A DNA stretch of 64,000 nucleotides, from contig NC_091130.1 in assembly GCF_040183065.1 (NCBI RefSeq), positions 127,077,914 to 127,141,913 on the forward strand, written 5' to 3'. Source of the stretch: Periplaneta americana. Its lineage: Eukaryota; Arthropoda; Insecta; Blattodea; Blattidae. A program made the position numbers and the translations under genes. Under the pieces are notes generated by a model. The model saw only the letters and a list, made by a program, of their open reading frames with translations, ran no database searches and was not told the DNA's origin. Below, piece after piece: positions 32,358 through 43,361 of the stretch (the first letter of the stretch is position 1; every line of letters starts with the position of its first letter).

Positions 32358-33290
32358 ATACTTACTTACTTACTGGCATTTAAGGAACCCGTAGGTTCAT
32401 TGCCGCCCTCACATAAGCCCGCCATTGGTCCCTATCCTGAGCAAGATTAATCCAGTCTCTACCATCATATCTTGCCTCCCTCATTTCCATTTTAATATTA
32501 TGTTCCCATCTACGTCTCGGCCTCCCCAAAGGTCTTTTTCCCTCCGGCCTCCCAACTAACACTCTATATGCATTTCTGGATTCGCCCATACGTGCTACTT
32601 GTCCTGCCCATCTCAAACGTCTGGATTTTATGTTCCTAATTACGTCAGGTGAAGTATACAATGCGTGTAGCTCTGCGTTGTGTAACTTTCTCCATTCTCC
32701 TGTAACTTCATCCCTCTTAGCCCCAAATATTTTCCTAAGAACCTTATTCTCAAACACCCTTAATCTCTGTCCTCTCTCAAAGTCAGAGTCCAAGTTTCAC
32801 AACCATACAGAACAACCGGTAATATAACTGTTTTATAAATTCTAACTTTCAGACTTTTTGACAGAAGAGTGGAGGATAAAAGTTTCTCAACCGAATAATA
32901 ACAGGCATTTCCCATTTTTATTCTGCGTTTAATTTCCTCCCGAGTGTCATTTAGATTTGTTGCTGTTACTCCAAGGTATTTGAATTTTTCCACCTCTTCG
33001 AAAGTTAAATCTCCAATTTTTATAGTTCCATTTCGTACAATATTCTGGTCACGAGACATAATCATATACTTTGTCTTTTCGGGATTTACTTCCAACCCTA
33101 TCGCTCTACTTGCTTCAGCAAGAATTTCCGCGTTTTCCCTAATCGTTTGTGGATTTTCTCCTAACATATTCACGTCATCCGCATAGACAAGAAGCTGATG
33201 TAACCCGTTCAATTCCAAACCCTCTGTGTTATCCTGAACTTTCCTAATGGCATATTCTAGAGCAAAGTTAAAAAGTAAAGGTGATAGTGC
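32358..33290 (-). mobile_element. RTE retrotransposon, copy c, 5'-truncated
   Basis: The tail (CTTACTTACTTACT on the plus strand) is at the low end. The longest RTE coding remnant in the window with the RT palm follows leftward. No clean TSD was found. Confidence 0.85.
32380..33288 (-). pseudogene. RTE reverse transcriptase, palm to C-terminus, frameshifted
   Basis: The upstream frame gives [18 protein letters not shown], then [18 protein letters not shown] with the catalytic [32 protein letters not shown] and [20 protein letters not shown]. The frame then shifts near 32775 and continues as [32 protein letters not shown] and GRPRRRWEHNIKM. This is the RTE order: RT palm and thumb, then the [11 protein letters not shown]...GRPRRRWED C-terminus. 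The apurinic endonuclease and RT fingers are missing. Copies at 46509 and 56823 align to it closely. Confidence 0.85.
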
Positions 33291-33875
33291 AATATGAAAA
33301 AAATTTATTTTTACGATTAAAAAAAGCATTATTTACATTTTTTTTTTCAAAATTCATTTCACTGTGCAGTGATTATGCATTTCCCAATATTCTGTGATGA
33401 AATGTTTAGTGTATTTATGTATGTTATATCTACAATATGATGCAAGATCACTTCTCTACCTTTGATAGATTGTCTGATAAAAAATAAATTCGTTTAAAAA
33501 ACAGATTTCAACTCCGCGAGAGAAAGCACACAGAATGCCTTCTGCTGTGGACTCCACATGGTTACTGGCGCTAACTGGCTACTTCCGCGAACGACGTAGT
33601 TTGCGCATGAGATGTACACTCCCGCCATGGAAACACAGGAAACATTTTGAGTTACCCTAACTGTAGAAGCAAACCGAGTGTAAATATCAACAATACTTTT
33701 CAAGTAATAAAATAATGAAATGTTATACGTTTAAGCCGAACATAGTGTGCTATACTTCGGGTCTCTGCATATAATCGTATATAATTTTTTTACTCATAAA
33801 ATATAACGTTTACTGTGTTCTTACTTCGAAAGCATGTCCTATGGTGCCTTGGCGTTGAGTTGCTTGTCGCTATTT
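33291..33875. other. Mostly unassigned DNA with a transposase N-terminal scrap
   Basis: At 33494-33559, minus strand, MWSPQQKAFCVLSLAELKSV resembles the start of the N-terminal helix-turn-helix (DUF4817-like) of insect IS630-type transposases. Nothing else continues it. Confidence 0.45.
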
Positions 33876-34163
33876 TCATTTACAAATAGTTGAAACATGT
33901 ATTGCAATGATTGAATCGAAGTTCTTGTGCTTCCTGTAAGTCTCAAGAGATGTCAGGAGCTTGACGAGCACAGAAAAGAAGTGATCGATAACGATTCCAC
34001 CTAGTGCCAAATTTGAAACTAAATGCATGTATGAAGTATAGCATACCATACTCCAGGACTCAGGAGGATAAGATTTTCCAATAGGACAGGAAAATATCTC
34101 GAATGCCAAAAGTATGATCAAAGCGATAATGGTTTTCAGTCGTTTGACATAATTCTGGAACAT
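33876..34163 (-). CDS. Unrecognised 95-codon frame with hydrophobic N-terminus
   Basis: I do not recognise this protein. After MFQNYVKRLK comes a hydrophobic stretch (TIIALIILLAFEIF) that could be a signal peptide or membrane anchor, then a Cys-containing region with a second hydrophobic patch (HLVSNLALGGIVIDHFFSVL). It lies downstream of the LRR gene on the same strand, about 0.9 kb past its stop codon. No paralogue elsewhere in the window and no splice context were identified. It may be chance. Confidence 0.15.
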   Translation of the reverse strand: MFQNYVKRLKTIIALIILLAFEIFSCPIGKSYPPESWSMVCYTSYMHLVSNLALGGIVIDHFFSVLVKLLTSLETYRKHKNFDSIIAIHVSTICK

Positions 34164-34224
34164 CGCACTACTTTTCCCGTTTTATATTTCGATGATGATG
34201 TCTTGCATAGGCGTCTGAGATATA

Positions 34225-34827
34225 ATGGGTGTTCAGTTCAAAGTTTTTCATGGCTCGCTGTATGCCGTCATATGCATAGTCGATGAGCCTAGAGAATTCA
34301 ATCTTCCTACAATTCCACAGAGGCGTATAACCTATGTGTCAGAGAAGTTGCCTAGCAAGTACGGCGTTCATTCAGAAGAGTCTTACCGATATGTACGGTA
34401 ACGCCGGTAGTGGCAGGAATGTGAACTGTTTGGAAACACGTACTGAGGTGAGTTTTTTTCTTACTGTCGGGATATGGGGAGAGGGTTAAGACGATTACTT
34501 ACATATTTGTTTACATTAACGTCGGCGGTCAACATGGACACGAAGCATTTGATTTGTATTGTGGAATGTTACCGTACGCAACCGATAACAAATACCCTGC
34601 GTACGACTTGGCCGCGCTAAACACAGTTCGAAAGAGGTTATGGTAGCACACAGACTTTACAGACATCCATCTGTTGCTACGACGTTCAAGTTATACCGTA
34701 CACGTTCTCAAGTTCAGATTGAACGGCTTGATTAATAAGCAACTTCTCTGACATAAAAGCTGAAACTCGCTTCAAATCGCTGACTCACAACAGTGACGTC
34801 ATGATACACTTTGAAATGAACACCCAG
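34225..34827. mobile_element. 603-bp TA-flanked MITE
   Basis: Ends ATGGGTGTTCAGTTCAAAGT and, in complement, CTGGGTGTTCATTTCAAAGT, with TA on both sides (34223-34224, 34828-34829). No coding remnant. Tc1/mariner-type by TSD. Confidence 0.7.
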
Positions 34828-35027
34828 TATAATAATTAACAGACAACAAAATATTACTAAATAATAAATTTATATGCCAATACCTTAAAAAAACTACACT
34901 TCAAGTGAAGTACGTCATCAATAAATTTAAATAATGCAAAATAACTTTACAGTATTAAAATATATTAAATAAAATCTAATCAAACTTTTATGTTCAAAAC
35001 AATTTTCATCAGTGTTTATATTCAACC

Positions 35028-36110
35028 TTAATTATGATGTAACACTATAATGAAAAATGGAATTGAAAGTGGAAGTAGGGTCATTATAACTATGCTACAA
35101 CATTTTATTCCACTGGAAGCTATTGTTTTTTCAATGCTTGCTCTTAACTCAAGTTTCGGATTACATTCAAGAATTTCGTATTGATCTTCAGGTGATGCGC
35201 ATTCCGTCGAGTTCTCACGACACCAAAACCAAACGTCTTGAAGATCACAGTGACACAAGACGGACATTCCAAAAGACGTAGTAACTGCATTCTTCGTAAC
35301 ATTATAAACCAAATAATCGTGCAGAGTATAACCAAATGGGCTAAGTTTGGCCTTTATAATATTTATTAAATCTTGTTCATCATTGGACAAAACCTTATTC
35401 GTTAGCAACTGCCAGCCTTCAACCACGTCGTTGGTACCAAGACGCATATTACGCAGAATATTTATTTTTTGGTATGATAAAATTGACTGTTTGCAGAAAT
35501 CAACATCTATAACATCCAAACGGTGGTCCCCAAGAGATGCCCACTTGGAGACTGGAAACAAAGTATTATTCTGTATCAATATCAATGAAAGTTGTTCATT
35601 TTCCTGAAAGGTATCGGGAAGAATAGCCTGAATTTTATTACTGCTTATGTCTAATTTTGTAAGTTCTGTGTTGTTCTGAAGGAGATCACGAGGGAGTGCA
35701 CTAATGTTGTTGTTATTCAGGTACAAATATCTCAACTTGTTCAGGCAGCGAAACATGTCATCATTTAATGTGGACATTCTGTTGTGACTCAAGTTTAGAG
35801 TCACTAATTCCACTGTTGAACAGAACACCTGGGACTCCACTGTTTCAATGCCGTTATTGCTGAGATGAGAAATCTTCAAACGGTTCAGATGTCTCAAGTC
35901 TCCGTTATGAAGTAACGCCAGAAAATTAAAAGAGAGGTTAAGTTTGACTGTGTCTTTGCTTAGGTCTGTCGGTATTGCCGATAAAGATGCATTCACGCAG
36001 GTTGTTTCCTTCGACGTGCACACACAAGTACTTGGGCACTTGGCCGTCGTAGTTGTTGACAGCGAGAAGAATATGCACGAAAGCACCAAAGTTGCAGCAA
36101 ATTTCATCAT
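35028..36110 (-). CDS. Leucine-rich-repeat secreted/anchored protein, 360 aa
   Basis: An intact coding exon and paralogue of the protein at 14583-15803. Residues 1-23 are a signal peptide. Cys 25, 29, 31 and 38 form the LRRNT cap (CPSTCVCTSKETTC). LRRs run from about 54 to 185, including LVTLNLSHNRM and LRYLYLNNNNI. The C-terminal cap has Cys 286, 288, 297, 304 and 316 around DVWFWC. Several N-x-S/T sites suit an extracellular protein. The last 25 residues are hydrophobic (IVIMTLLPLSIPFFIIVL) and end in HHN with no cytoplasmic tail, so a GPI-attachment signal is possible; a tail-less membrane anchor is the alternative. Two Mets open the frame; the first is used here. A splice-acceptor-like AG lies 7 nt upstream, as in the paralogue. 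Partner and pathway unknown. Confidence 0.9.
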   Translation of the reverse strand: MMKFAATLVLSCIFFSLSTTTTAKCPSTCVCTSKETTCVNASLSAIPTDLSKDTVKLNLSFNFLALLHNGDLRHLNRLKISHLSNNGIETVESQVFCSTVELVTLNLSHNRMSTLNDDMFRCLNKLRYLYLNNNNISALPRDLLQNNTELTKLDISSNKIQAILPDTFQENEQLSLILIQNNTLFPVSKWASLGDHRLDVIDVDFCKQSILSYQKINILRNMRLGTNDVVEGWQLLTNKVLSNDEQDLINIIKAKLSPFGYTLHDYLVYNVTKNAVTTSFGMSVLCHCDLQDVWFWCRENSTECASPEDQYEILECNPKLELRASIEKTIASSGIKCCSIVIMTLLPLSIPFFIIVLHHN

Positions 36111-36117
36111 GACGAAT

Positions 36118-36119
36118 CT
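36118..36119 (-). promoter_or_regulatory. Candidate splice acceptor AG, 7 nt before the LRR start codon
   Basis: On the minus strand, TTTAACTTTCAG is followed by 7 nt then ATGATG. The pyrimidine-rich lead and the identical spacing in the paralogue support a 5' UTR intron. The upstream exon was not found. Confidence 0.55.
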
Positions 36120-36248
36120 GAAAGTTAAATTATGATTTTCAGCATTCTATTATTAGTGTTCCATTATGAGAGAAGTTTAAAATCTATAGAGAGAAAAAAA
36201 GTATGAGACATAGCTTATAACGTTTTAATTTTTAGTTTTAATGATTTT

Positions 36249-36355
36249 TAGGTTATTTTACGACGCTGTATCAACATCTTAGGTTATTTAGCGTCTGAAT
36301 GAGATGAAGGTGATAATGCCGGTGAAATGAGTCCGGACCCCGGACTCATAAATCC
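36249..36355 (-). mobile_element. SINE 3' fragment (abundant family)
   Basis: In complement it carries ACTCATTTCACCGGCATTAT, GACGCTAAATAACCTAAGAT and GATACAGCGTCGTAAAATAA. The tRNA-like head is absent. Confidence 0.85.
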
Positions 36356-36359
36356 TAAT

Positions 36360-36465
36360 CCTCAATCAGAAACAAGGAAACACAAATAAAAGGCGCGAAG
36401 ACCAGCACCACCAGTTCTGAAGATAGCCAATAACAGGCTAAAAACTAGTCAACAAAGTACTGTAC
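36360..36465 (+). mobile_element. Diverged Penelope-like tail fragment
   Basis: GCGCGAAGACCAGCACCACC, then AGTTCTGAAGATAGCC and GTCAACAAAGTAC, parallel the tail of the Penelope copy at 38900-39000 with many changes. Confidence 0.45.
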
Positions 36466-36804
36466 CTAATATTTATTATTCACTTGTAGTTTCTTCTAAG
36501 TATATGCCCCTTTGTAGACCTAGTCTTGTGAGGCGTAGTTGTTACAATAATCGCGTACTTGCTCGTATAAAATATTTATTCAATTTCGATATTATGGATG
36601 ATTATGTTCAATAATATTTTATACTCTTTTGCTACCCGCCAAACATAAGAAATTCAATAGAGAAGACTGATGAAGTCATATTTCACCTACAATCGGTTTA
36701 TAAATCGATATGAAATGTTTTAATAGAATATTGACTGCTGGTAACAGTATGATAACACGAATACCAGGTTCGTGCAAAGAATTGACCGGGTTTTCTTTAA
36801 ATAA

Positions 36805-37545
36805 TTGATTAAATGGCGATCTTACTCGTGTTAATTGTGTAAGCATGTGCGGCTTACAGCTGTTTCGGTGCTTCTTCACACCATCCTCAGAGCCAACTAG
36901 ATCTCGGCGTCATCTCGAACTTCGCTGCCTGTTGTGTGGGTGCGTTCGATTGTTGAAAAGTGTTGAAATGTGATGTGAAATAGTGTGTGTGTTCTGAAAT
37001 TGATCTGTGTGTTGAGAATTTGATCAGGGTGTGTTTTAGTACTGTCGCAACTATTGCATGTGAGTTTTTATACACCTGTGTGGTTGTATTTATTTGTTTG
37101 TGTTGTTTGTGTGTTGAGATGTCTTTGTAGTGTGTTTTCTGTTCTGTATGCTATGTTGTATTTCTGTGTAACATCTACATATGCCGAACACATAACTAAT
37201 GCTAACCACACATACAATAACATAAATACAGACATGGAAATCCTACACATACAACCCAAAAAAAAGAAACTCAACACACTAGAACAATATGAAATATACA
37301 AACTAAAACACACCATGATCAAATTCTCAACACACATATCAATTTCAGAACACACACACTATTTGACACCACATTTCAACACTTTTCAACAATCGAAGCA
37401 CCCAAACAACAGGCAGCGAAGTTCGAGATGACGCCGAGATCTAGTAGGCTCTGAGGATGGTGTGAAGAAGCACCGAAACAGCTGTAAGCTGCACATGCTT
37501 ACACAATTAACATGAATAAGATCGCCATTTAATCAATTATTTATA
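36805..37545. mobile_element. Penelope-like palindrome, second subfamily
   Basis: Inverted arms (about 36805-37038 and 37300-37545) share ACAGCTGTTTCGGTGCTTCT, CACACCATCCTCAGAGCC and CTGCCTG. Between them, plus strand, about 37165-37285 encodes STYAEHITNANHTYNNINTD, MEILHIQPKKKKLNTLEQYE, the C-terminal part of the GIY-YIG-type endonuclease domain of Penelope-like proteins. The tail differs from that at 38330, matching instead 45195-46505. Confidence 0.75.
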
Positions 37546-37549
37546 TTCA

Positions 37550-38290
37550 GTGTTAAAAGTAGTGTACGAAAGATTCAACATGGGTTTTCTTTATTTGAAG
37601 TATCAACAGAGGACGAGTTCTTTGTAGTAAAACAAAGATAGTGCCGTGTTTCTATTCTCATTAAAGATGACCCACTTCTAAGAAGCTTTCAGCTTTCAGT
37701 TTGAAGCTGAGACTGTTACCTGCAATGTATATTCATCAATGTTGATATGCAGGCTCCCTTATTAGATGTACACTTCAAAGGTCCAATATCCTTCAAGTTA
37801 TGATTTAAGCCTCGGGGGTCTGCAACCTTCCCTTAACAAGGGTAGAACTGATTTGTAGATCCATGATACTACACCACAAAGAAGGGTGCAAAGCTAATAT
37901 AGTTGAGGCTATAGGGGATTCCACGTTAGGAAGCAAGCATTGAATAAATGGGGGCTGTTCCCATGAACTATTTATAAATGTTTTTTGGGAATTAGTAACT
38001 ACTTAGTTCCTTTTAATTAACTGAATACAATTTCATTGAGAACTAGAGCGAGTTCATGTGTTAAAATATTGTTACACCTCTAAAATTATCGTATATTTAA
38101 TTTGCGAATAACGTGGTAACAGTTAAATTGATGGAATAGCCTTACGCTTTCTTGCCAAACGTCCCCGCTGTGGACTCCAACAGACAAGTAGGGGCGGTAC
38201 AGTTGAGATCAATATTTCACACTGTTAAAACACGTACAACATTATCTGCGATGTTTACAAACATATGTATACTGCATAAAATATGCTATA
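37550..38290. other. Unassigned DNA
   Basis: No gene or repeat supported. Confidence 0.5.
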
Positions 38291-38329
38291 ATTAGACATC
38301 TTGATCACACAACTTTTAACACTGTATCA

Positions 38330-39039
38330 TTTCGGGATATGTATGATAAGAACTTTCTTGTGTTAAATATTAACGTACCTTGTTAACATGTTTCGACCTT
38401 TTTCGGTTCGGAACTGGTCGTTGTTGGTCTTGGCGCCTCTTGTTTCCTGTGAGGGTGTGTTCGTAGTGTAGAGTCAAAGAGTGTATGTGTTTTGAAATTG
38501 AGTTGTGTGTTGAGAATATCGTTGGGGTGTGTTTTCGCGTGTCTTTATATTTCATATTATTCTAGCGTGTTGAGTTTCTGGCTTTTTGGTTGGATGTGCA
38601 GTATTTCCATGTCTGTGTTGATGTCTCTGACAGGCAGATCATTTCAAACACGTTACAAAGAACACATCACAGCCATAACAAAATTACAAAACACCTCCAC
38701 ATTTGCAGAACACATCACAAATGCCAATCACACCTACAGAGACATCAACACAGACATGGAAATACTGCACATCCAACCAAAAAGCCAGAAACTCGACACA
38801 CTAGAACAATATGAAATATACAGACACGAAAACACATACCAACGATATTCTCAACACATAACCCAATTTCAAAACACATACACTCTTTGACTCTACACTA
38901 TGAACGCACCCACACAGGAAACAAGAGGCGCCAAGACCAACAACGACCAGTTCCGAAGATGACCGAAAATAGGTCGAAACATGTTAACAAGGTACGTTAA
39001 TATTTAACACAAGAAAGTTCTTATCATACATATTCCGAA
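38330..39039. mobile_element. Penelope-like palindrome with endonuclease remnant
   Basis: Inverted arms of about 300 bp (38330-38629, 38737-39039) around a 107-bp spacer. The left arm has a small deletion relative to the right. The tail sequence is that of the copy at 2226-2735. Confidence 0.8.
38627..38890 (+). pseudogene. GIY-YIG endonuclease domain of a Penelope-like element, C-terminal part
   Basis: From the arm junction the frame reads LTGRSFQTRYKEHITAITKL, then STFAEHITNANHTYRDINTD, MEILHIQPKSQKLDTLEQYE and IYRHENTYQ, ending HITQFQNTYTL and stop. TGRSFxxRYxEH followed by AxHIxxxxH is the conserved core of the C-terminal GIY-YIG nuclease of Penelope-like retroelements, which nicks target DNA. 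The catalytic Arg and the Glu-His of RYKEH are present, but the GIY-YIG strands and the whole reverse transcriptase are missing: upstream sequence is the inverted second arm. Confidence 0.8.
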
Positions 39040-39260
39040 TATAATTAGACCTCGGATTTTAGACTAAATCCCTATTTCTTTTGCAGGAATAAATTAAACT
39101 AAAATAGCTGCACATTTGGTATGGACGTTTTGGTGCGTAAAATACCTATTCTCCTAATTATGAGTTATTTTAAAGTTTTAGAGTTTTAGTAATATGCTTT
39201 CAGTTTTTCATGTAGCAGTAATAGCGTTTATTAAAAATAAATGTGTACAACTATCAATCA
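39040..39260. other. Unassigned DNA
   Basis: Nothing supported. Confidence 0.5.
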
Positions 39261-39261
39261 T

Positions 39262-39640
39262 TAATTTGTATTTGTTTTGGAGGACTGGCTCGGAATTCTT
39301 GGAATGAGGGTGTTGAGGTGTATTGATGACATGATGAGAGGAAACGGGAGAACCCCGAGAAAAACTCCGCGCGCCCGCTTTGTCCACCACAAATTTCTTC
39401 CTTACTCAGATGGAATCGAACACGGATCGACACGTTGGAAGGCAGGGAGGCTAACCAGTCCGACAACAGTTATTTCATTTTTCTAAGTAGGCTATCTAGC
39501 AGATTTAGTGCAGAGAAACTCAGTAGATTTACTGGCATGTAAAAGAACTCCTGCGGGACAAAATTCTGGCACACCGGCGAAGCTGATGTAACCTCGGCAG
39601 TTGCGAGTGTCGTTAAATAAACCATAATTTAAAATTTTAT
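39262..39640. mobile_element. SINE-like repeat ending CGTTAAATAAACCATAATTT
   Basis: The 3' end GTAACCTCGGCAGTTGCGAG followed by TGTCGTTAAATAAACC and a T/A-rich tail looks like a SINE tail, and GATGGAATCGAACACGGATC resembles a B box in the opposite strand. There is no second copy in this window, so the call rests on form alone. Confidence 0.4.
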
Positions 39641-39662
39641 TTACATACACACATACATTACA

Positions 39663-39803
39663 ATACATCTATACATACATACACATACACACATACATAC
39701 ATACATACATACATACATACATACATACATACATACATACATACATACATACATACATACATACATACATACATACATACATACATACATACATACATAC
39801 ATA
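39663..39803. repeat. (CATA)n microsatellite, left block
   Basis: Almost pure CATA/TACA units for about 130 bp. The tract continues at 41162 after the hAT insertion. Confidence 0.95.
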
Positions 39804-41161
39804 CAGTGCTGCTCATCGGAGTGACTACTACCGCGGAGGAATCGGAGATTACGAATAAAGCTCTCCACCGGTGATCTCCGGTACTACCGAAATTGGAACA
39901 GGGGAAATACGGAGGGATGCGGTGGTTCGGAGCGAAGCGACAATTAGCTCAAGGACGACCGGCGCGTAGGGACTGACGGTAGTTGTGAGTGGAATAAAAT
40001 GGCACAAAATTGGATAGGCTATCCGTCGCATGGAAATTCTTTAATTTAGTTAAATGTAATAATAAAGTCGCACATTGTAAACTTTGTGGGCGAATTTACT
40101 CTAAGTGTGGTGGAACTTCGAATGTGTTAGACCATTTGAAGGGATCGCACAAACGCGAACTTGATGAAAACAATTACGCAAAACATTTGATACGATTTCT
40201 TTTTAAATTGTTTAAGTGCTATTGTTCCCAAAGGCCCACGGTATAGGAAAAAGTCTTGAAATTTCTCTAAAACGTAACTTCATAGGCAATAAAAAACATA
40301 TGAAATATTTAAAAGACGACTTGAGTTATATTTGGCAGTTTAGACAACTTAAGTTATATTTTACTGTTTGGATTAAAATATTGAGTTTCTGAATGAAACT
40401 AAAGAAACATGTGGTAATAATATAATTACAATTATTCTTAAATTGATATCCGCTTATATTTTTATTACAGAAAAAGTGTGGCGCGTTTTAGAAGAGACAG
40501 TTCAAATACTGACACCCTTTAACACAATAATCACAATCCTGTCCGGTGAAGAATCTGAATAAATTATGTTGGACAGTAAACTTTATTCCATTGATAGCCC
40601 ACGCTTCTTTTGTTCCATTCCGAAGCTCCTTCAATATATTTTACGTTAAACTAAACCGATTAGAATAATAATTTACAAACACTGTTTGCGATTAAACGAG
40701 AGTTTCTAGGAGAACTACAGTATACATGTTTACATTAGCCACTGAAAAGCTTTACTTCTGCGTTAGTTTTGCAGTTAGATTGAATGCTATTAATTTGATC
40801 AATGACATAAAACTAATACGCCTTTCCACATATACTATGAATTTCAAAACTAGAAAAAAATCTGTCAGCTAACGTAGCACTTCAAGCAAAACAAGAAAAA
40901 AAAGAGCCGAAGAAAGAGAGAGAGATTAATATAAAAGAGAGAATAAACAAAAACAAATTGCAACTTATTTTAAAGGATACGCGGATGTCAGCGGACTCGA
41001 ATCACTACCTGATGCGATTAAAGGAATGCTCAGCGGAAAGTGTATGTCTGCACCACAGCACATATACAACCTGCGCGGCATCAATCGGAGGTAACCGGAG
41101 GTTTCCGATTGAAAGCGCGCAAACAACTGCTCCGGAGAAAACCTAAACATAAGCAGTACTA
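39804..41161 (+). mobile_element. hAT element inserted into a CATA microsatellite
   Basis: Left end CAGTGCTGCTCATCG; right end, in complement, TAGTACTGCTTATG. Flanking CATACATA (39796-39803) and CACACATA (41162-41169) fit an 8-bp TSD with one change. It contains a BED finger and a piece of hAT transposase. Confidence 0.75.
40010..40246 (+). pseudogene. BED zinc-finger N-terminus of a hAT transposase
   Basis: SVAWKFFNLVKCNNKVAHCK, LCGRIYSKCGGTSNVLDHLK and GSHK contain a complete BED finger: aromatic W-x-x-F, C23-x2-C26, H42-x4-H47. BED fingers bind DNA and open many hAT transposases. The likely start is the TTG/ATG region just upstream; the true Met is uncertain. After ELDENNYAKHLIRF the frame ends at 40246. 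Further hAT-like sequence (VWRVLEETVQILTPFNTIIT, SGEESE) appears at about 40475-40560 with a stop. The rest of the catalytic domain is eroded or deleted. Confidence 0.75.
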
Positions 41162-41262
41162 CACACATACATACATACATACATACATACATACATACAT
41201 ACATACATACATACATACATACATACATACATACATACATACATACATACATACATACATGA
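41162..41262. repeat. (CATA)n microsatellite, right block
   Basis: Continuation of the tract at 39663-39803; same unit and phase direction. Confidence 0.95.
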
Positions 41263-41825
41263 TACATACACGCATAACTCTTAGGTTGACCATATGTTGA
41301 TTTCCCCAAACCGGGAAGCTGACTGTATATAAATATTTATCTTCCAGGCAAATATTTCACGGGTCCCAGGTTGTTAAGCTTAACAATTCTGAACTAATAA
41401 ATTTATGAAAAATATATCAATATTAACTTTTAAGTGACTGATTGGCATCAGAATAATTACACATTTCAGCAGGCTCTTCCAAGGTTTGTTAGCTTAAAAA
41501 ATCTAAAGTATTTTTATGAGTTATGCATTTTTTAAATGTTTCTCTTGTTAGGATGAAACAGTCAAATTTTTAAAATAATTTTTACTCCTTATGAATGCTG
41601 ATGAAAATTCAGAATTATTTAAAACAATTTTTATAATGTTATTTCACTGTGTTTATTCCTTCCTTGCTTAACAGCTATAGTATATCACTGCATTTCCTTT
41701 AACAACTGTGTGTCTTTTTTAGTTTGACATTTTTATTGTGCAGGTGACCTCAATATTAATTTTACAACGCGACAAGAAGTAGTAACAGTAACAGTAATAA
41801 TAATAATACGGTAATAATAATAATA
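41263..41825. other. Unassigned DNA
   Basis: AT-rich; no supported feature. Confidence 0.5.
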
Positions 41826-42375
41826 ATAATTTTATTTATTTATTTACTATTGTTTATTGTGCTGTACAACAGCCAGAGGCCAGTAATAGTTCAACACAAA
41901 GCATAATTACAATATGATAAAATCACAATAAAAGTGCATAAGATAATTATTACACATAAATACATTAATAATTAACGACAATAATGACATTGAATGGACG
42001 GAATAAAATGGATGATTAAAATACATAAAATAATGACAATTAAAAGTAATTGTAATTGAAAATGAAAGGATGGAATTACATAATTAAACTACAAAATGAT
42101 ATAAAACATAACGAGAATAATATTATAATACATATTTGAACAAAAGACATAAATTAAACTCATATAAAACTGCAAAAGTATAATACACTACACACCAAAT
42201 AGATCCAAGTTAGATCCATGCAAATTAGCATATTTTATTCACCTGCAGACCGGAGAGAGAGATTTAGAATTACTATTGTAAAACATTTTATGAAGTCTTA
42301 AACCCTTAGCAGGAGTACGAAGACTGATATTGCTTAGGAAAGATTCATAATCAATATAATCCTTAAGGACTTTAC
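41826..42375 (-). mobile_element. 3' end of a Jockey/CR1-like non-LTR element
   Basis: The minus strand encodes VLKDYIDYESFLSNISLRTP, then AKGLRLHKMFYNSNSKSLSP and ANLHGSNLDLFGV and a stop, close to the C-terminus at 12630-12893 but with a stop at VCR-stop-IKYAN. A 3' UTR with CTGGCCTCTGGCTGTTGTAC and a TAAATAAATA tail follows. An (AAT)n tract at 42378-42424 abuts the 5' side. Confidence 0.7.
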
Positions 42376-42377
42376 AA

Positions 42378-42424
<47 letters not shown>
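42378..42424. repeat. (AAT)n microsatellite
   Basis: Pure AAT tract. Confidence 0.95.
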
Positions 42425-42425
<1 letters not shown>

Positions 42426-42618
42426 CTTCCTGATGCTCATGATTAATTCCTATATTATTTTTCCCGGAACAATTCGCAAACCGGACGGGACCTTACAATA
42501 GGAATCATCCCGGTAAAACCAGGGCGTACAGCCAGTCTAATAATACTATGAAATTTTTATGTACTACCGTATCGATTTTGGGAAGGGAATCGTAATAATC
42601 CATACTGAGAACATTTTT

Positions 42619-42850
42619 TTAGTAAGTTACTTTACGACGTTGTATCAACATCTCAAGTTATTTAGCGTCTGAATGAAATGAAGGTGATAATGCCGATGAA
42701 ATGAGTCCGGGGTCCAGCATTTGCTGATATTTGGTTGAGGAAAAACCCAGGAAAAAATCTCAACCAGGTAACTTGCCCCTACCAGGATTCGAACCCGGGC
42801 CACCTGGTTTCTCAGCCAGACGTGCTAATCGTTACTCCATAGGTGTGGAC
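42619..42850 (-). mobile_element. SINE, abundant family, near full length
   Basis: In complement it runs from GGTCCACACCTATGGAGTAA through GGTTCGAATCCTGGTAGGGG and GGTTGAGATTTTTTCCTGGG to the GACAATGTTGATACAACGTC-like 3' end. CTGAGAA on both sides is a possible imperfect TSD. Confidence 0.85.
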
Positions 42851-43361
42851 CTGAGAAGAACATATACAGCAACTCCACAATGATGTTCTGGTAGTACCAA
42901 GCTTGTTTCCGGGACTGTAAAGAATGCTTGCAACGTAGAATAGTATGAATGAAATGAAAATGGGATGCGTCATTAGTGATCTATGAAACAGACGTCATTT
43001 CCCGAGATTAAACGTTCACCGGACTTTTTATTTCGACGAACGACGAACGGACGCGTGTGAAATGTTGATGTTTGATTTGTAACACTCAGAAGAAACACAT
43101 CATTGCACTTCCTTGAATCGCTGGGGAATGCAATCAATATAAGAGGAAGCACCGTACGATATATAGCTGAATAACACTGTCGATATCTTTCATTGAAAAC
43201 TGGAAGAACTTTATGTTTATTTAATCACTTGTATGGATCTCCATTGAGTGATGTTAGTCAAACGGCTAAGGCATTGGCTTCTTACCGATAAAGGCCGGAA
43301 TACAAAGTTTATTTTAGATTCCATCTTGAATCTTGCGTACACTACTGTTAACACTTAAATA
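42851..43361. other. Unassigned DNA
   Basis: No supported gene or repeat. Confidence 0.45.

Noticed and set aside
39641..39868. Frame of repeated CMYV units, and similar frames near 40965-41309
   Set aside because: Translation of the CATA microsatellite.
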